Below are positions 35,602 to 38,019 of a DNA stretch of 38,019 nt, one piece after another; within the stretch, counting starts at the first letter, position 1; the number at the start of each line of letters is the position of its first letter. The stretch comes from Alphaproteobacteria bacterium (lineage in GTDB: Bacteria > Pseudomonadota > Alphaproteobacteria > Micavibrionales > Micavibrionaceae). A program made the translations under genes and the position numbers. A model generated the notes under the pieces. The model was given only the letters and a program-made list of their open reading frames with translations, ran no database searches and had not been told where the DNA came from. The stretch spans positions 1 through 38,019 of the forward strand of contig JASBUS010000077.1 of the NCBI GenBank assembly GCA_030147745.1, read 5' to 3'.

Positions 35602-36303
35602 ATGAGCATACAAGTTGACGACCAAGCAGAGCTAACATTTTACCGTTTGGGTAAACATGGTCAGGTTTTGATCAGCGATAACGCGATGTATGATGCTGAA
35701 ACTGGTCAGTTGGATCGTCACTCTGCTGTGCGTAAATATATTGATATGACCCATAATGTCCATGCCGAAGCCTTTGCGCTGCTCAAAAACTATATTCGCC
35801 TGACGCAAATTTGTGATGATGGCACGCTTAATCCGCTTTTTCTGAATGCGACCAATATTGAAATGGTCGTGACACTAGGTGAGGGGGATCGCCGTATAAC
35901 AACCGTGCATATGAATTACGCTGATGTAACTTATGATGTCTTGGAAACCGCGCAGCAAATCTGCTGGGCAGGTGATGGCTATGTGAGTGATTACGATGAA
36001 GATGCGGGGCGAGATATCCCAACGCAGCTCTCTGCGCCGCCGTCATATATTTATCCGCTGCCTGATGTTGATGTCAAATTTGATGATGTCGAAGGGACGC
36101 GTAAAGTTGAATTCAATAATGTTGCCGCGATTGAGCATCACTTTAATTGGCCGGGGCAGCTTTTGACCATCTTGCCATATCCGATCACGATGCGTAGTGA
36201 ATATATTGAAGGTGAACTTTATCACGGCTATGCCGAATTGCGCACAACCCGCGCGCAAAAGGCCAATAACCCATCATATATTTATCCAGTCGATATTAAA
36301 TAA
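35602..36303 (+). CDS. Hypothetical 233-residue protein
   Basis: No family was recognised. It is cytosolic and mixed alpha/beta, with two copies of a PSYIYP segment (about residues 151-156 and 223-228), Pro and aromatic rich. The ATG at 35602 follows GGGG at 35589-35592; an in-frame TTG at 35587 overlaps that site. The 3' end overlaps the convergent anmK by 8 bases. Confidence 0.6.
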   Translation: MSIQVDDQAELTFYRLGKHGQVLISDNAMYDAETGQLDRHSAVRKYIDMTHNVHAEAFALLKNYIRLTQICDDGTLNPLFLNATNIEMVVTLGEGDRRITTVHMNYADVTYDVLETAQQICWAGDGYVSDYDEDAGRDIPTQLSAPPSYIYPLPDVDVKFDDVEGTRKVEFNNVAAIEHHFNWPGQLLTILPYPITMRSEYIEGELYHGYAELRTTRAQKANNPSYIYPVDIK

Positions 36304-37393
36304 CGGCGCGCTTGTCGGTTGTCTTGTAAACTGCGCCGCTTAACGTACCAGCTTTAAGGCCTGTTGTTGTCGGTAGGGAAATGACTTTCCCATCAAGAAT
36401 ACGCGCAGCGAGATAAGCAAAACCTTCGGCTTCTATGGCGTCTCCATCATAGCCAAGTGCTTCAATCGGCTGTACAGGGCAGGATAGCGCCGCTGCTAGT
36501 TCATCCATGATGTAACCGTTGTGACGGCCGCCACCACAGACATAAATCGCATGGGTTTCACCGATATGATGCGCGATGCTGCGTATAGTAAATGCGCTTA
36601 ATGTCGCGATGCAATCGGCAGGGGCAAGGTTATAGGCGTCTTCAACCGCCCATGCATCACGGTCAAGTGACTTTGGCGCAGGCCTTGCAAAATAAGGCGC
36701 GGCGAGCCATTTGCTTAGCAAGCCTTCGTTAATCACGCCTTTTTTGCTAACAATACCATCCGTATCGTATTTTTGATTAAACAGTTTCTGCATGGCATCG
36801 TCAATTAGGGCATTACCCGGGCCAGTGTCGCAGGCAAAAATTTGCTGATCATCGCGTCCATTGACCTGCGTAATATTGCTCACCCCGCCGATATTCAGGA
36901 AGGTCACAGGCAAATCAAGCTGTGCTTTAAGGGCAATGGCGCGGTGGTATAGCGGCAGTAATGGTGCGCCTTCACCGCCCGCCGCGACATCAGCGCTACG
37001 GTAATCATATACAACGTCGCAGCCTGTTTCTGCCGCGAGTAGGGCGGCATCACCAATTTGGATGGTCACGCCATCATGCGGGGCGTGGTAAATCGTCTGG
37101 CCATGAAAGCCCACCGCATCAATGTTGATGTCAGGATGCTTGGCGATTAATTCATTGACGATCTGCGCGTGACAGAGCGTTAGCGCATGCGCCGCCTGCT
37201 GAATAAAATCTTGCGCCGCATCAGCTTGCCCCAAACATTTGCGCAGCGTCGCGCGCAAAGAATCATCATAAGGGCGGGTGATGAAATCGATATGTTCAAT
37301 ATAATCTTCGCCATCGGTGCGGATCAACGCCGCATCAATGCCGTCTAAAGATGTACCACTCATTAATCCAATAATGACATAAGGGCTTGGCAT
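36296..37393 (-). CDS. anmK: Anhydro-N-acetylmuramic acid kinase
   Basis: A 365-residue sugar kinase of the peptidoglycan recycling pathway: it opens and phosphorylates 1,6-anhydro-MurNAc to MurNAc-6-phosphate. The phosphate-binding start GLMSGTSLDGIDAALI is at 9-24, then AVGFHGQTIYHAP, the catalytic-region FLNIGGVSNITQV and ACDTGPGNALIDD, and the C-terminal YVCGGGRHNG. Full length. Divergent from tyrS, the order found in many alphaproteobacteria. Confidence 0.96.
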   Translation of the reverse strand: MPSPYVIIGLMSGTSLDGIDAALIRTDGEDYIEHIDFITRPYDDSLRATLRKCLGQADAAQDFIQQAAHALTLCHAQIVNELIAKHPDINIDAVGFHGQTIYHAPHDGVTIQIGDAALLAAETGCDVVYDYRSADVAAGGEGAPLLPLYHRAIALKAQLDLPVTFLNIGGVSNITQVNGRDDQQIFACDTGPGNALIDDAMQKLFNQKYDTDGIVSKKGVINEGLLSKWLAAPYFARPAPKSLDRDAWAVEDAYNLAPADCIATLSAFTIRSIAHHIGETHAIYVCGGGRHNGYIMDELAAALSCPVQPIEALGYDGDAIEAEGFAYLAARILDGKVISLPTTTGLKAGTLSGAVYKTTDKRAVI

Positions 37394-37429
37394 TTTCTCT
37401 CGCCTTTGCTAAGTATCATAAATCTATAT

Positions 37430-37462
37430 TTAGAATACTTAACATGGTTGAGCGAGACAAGA
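37430..37462 (-). promoter_or_regulatory. Candidate promoter of anmK in the tyrS divergent gap
   Basis: On the minus strand TTGTCT is followed after 17 bases by TATTCT in the 78-base gap. AAGTAT...ATACTT arms flank the middle of the gap and could affect both genes. For tyrS only a weak TTGCTA with TTTAGA match was seen. Coordinates are approximate. Confidence 0.35.
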
Positions 37463-37471
37463 GAGTAAAAT

Positions 37472-38019
37472 ATGGCGCAGTATAAATCTGACTTCCTAAA
37501 CGTGCTAGACCAGCGCGGCATGATCCACCAAATTTCGGATACGGAATCTTTGGACAAGAAACTATCTGAAGGCATGCAGACAGCATATTGCGGTTATGAC
37601 GCGACAGCTAAATCGCTCCATATTGGTAACTTGATGTCGATCATCATGCTGCATTGGTTCCAAGAATGCGGCCACCGTCCCATTACTTTGATGGGCGGCG
37701 CGACAACCATGCTTGGTGACCCAACCGGTAAAGATGAAATCCGCCAGATGAAAACGATGGATGAGATTTCTGAGAATATCGCCTCGATCAAAAAGGGCTT
37801 CGATAGCTTCATTCGTTATGGCGAAAGCGGCAATGGCGCACAAATGGTCAATAACGCCGACTGGATGCTTGAATTTAAATATATCGACTTCCTGCGCGAT
37901 TATGGCCGTCATTTCTCTGTGAACCGCATGCTGACAATGGATAGCGTTAAATTGCGTCTGGAGCGTGAACAGCCGCTCAGTTTCCTTGAATTTAACTATA
38001 TGATCCTTCAGGCCTATGA
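37472..38019 (+). CDS. tyrS: Tyrosyl-tRNA synthetase, N-terminal part (runs off the window)
   Basis: The first 182 complete codons of a class I synthetase, open to the last base. The HIGH-type motif is KSLHIGNLM (H50-G52), preceded by [10 protein letters not shown] and followed by [15 protein letters not shown] and [20 protein letters not shown]. The segment [12 protein letters not shown] near the end holds tyrosine-binding residues. The apparent TGA at the last three bases is out of frame. KMSKS and the S4 domain lie outside. Confidence 0.95.
   Translation, partial: MAQYKSDFLNVLDQRGMIHQISDTESLDKKLSEGMQTAYCGYDATAKSLHIGNLMSIIMLHWFQECGHRPITLMGGATTMLGDPTGKDEIRQMKTMDEISENIASIKKGFDSFIRYGESGNGAQMVNNADWMLEFKYIDFLRDYGRHFSVNRMLTMDSVKLRLEREQPLSFLEFNYMILQAY

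Overview
The window reads as chromosomal DNA of moderate GC from an alphaproteobacterium. The main evidence is the ribosomal gene order (tuf, the S10 and spc clusters, then secY-adk-rpsM-rpsK-rpoA-rplQ with no map/infA/rpmJ between adk and rpsM), the SecY and RpoA N-termini, a long zinc-free S14 and a short-LID adenylate kinase. A finer placement is a guess; a predatory or host-associated lineage such as the Micavibrio relatives would fit the secretion genes, but nothing in the sequence proves it.

Region 1 (1-10426) holds the 3' end of tuf and an unbroken S10-spc array from rpsJ to rplO, 21 ribosomal protein genes on the + strand closed by a clear intrinsic terminator. S17 and L30 carry long Lys/Ala-rich tails, and L3 has an acidic Ala-rich tail. 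Region 2 (10427-12313) inserts two non-ribosomal genes, a cytosolic-type 5'-nucleotidase and an exported HExxH protein, where secY would be expected. Region 3 (12437-17201) resumes with secY-adk, a terminator overlapping the adk stop codon, a near-consensus promoter with a structured leader, then rpsM-rpsK-rpoA (TTG start)-rplQ and another terminator.

Region 4 (17310-26560) is the main accessory region. Four + strand genes match, in order, icmC/dotE-icmD/dotP-icmJ/dotN-icmB/dotO of the Dot/Icm type IVB secretion system, the same order as in Legionella. The IcmC-like protein is about 490 residues, far larger than the usual about 200, and contains three copies of a two-helix module also seen once in the IcmD protein. 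A single-pass membrane protein of unknown family follows icmB. A bidirectional terminator then separates this array from a convergent three-gene operon of unrecognised proteins with its own promoter. These are candidates for accessory factors or substrates, by position only.

Region 5 (26587-38019) is housekeeping mixed with orphans: a NYN-domain putative nuclease, rpoZ, gmk, an SDR oxidoreductase, a HIT protein, panD, a hypothetical gene, alaS, three poorly known genes (one with a HxD...H...R pattern, one HExxH putative metallopeptidase, one unknown), anmK and the 5' part of tyrS. I saw no tRNA or rRNA gene, insertion sequence, integrase or CRISPR array.
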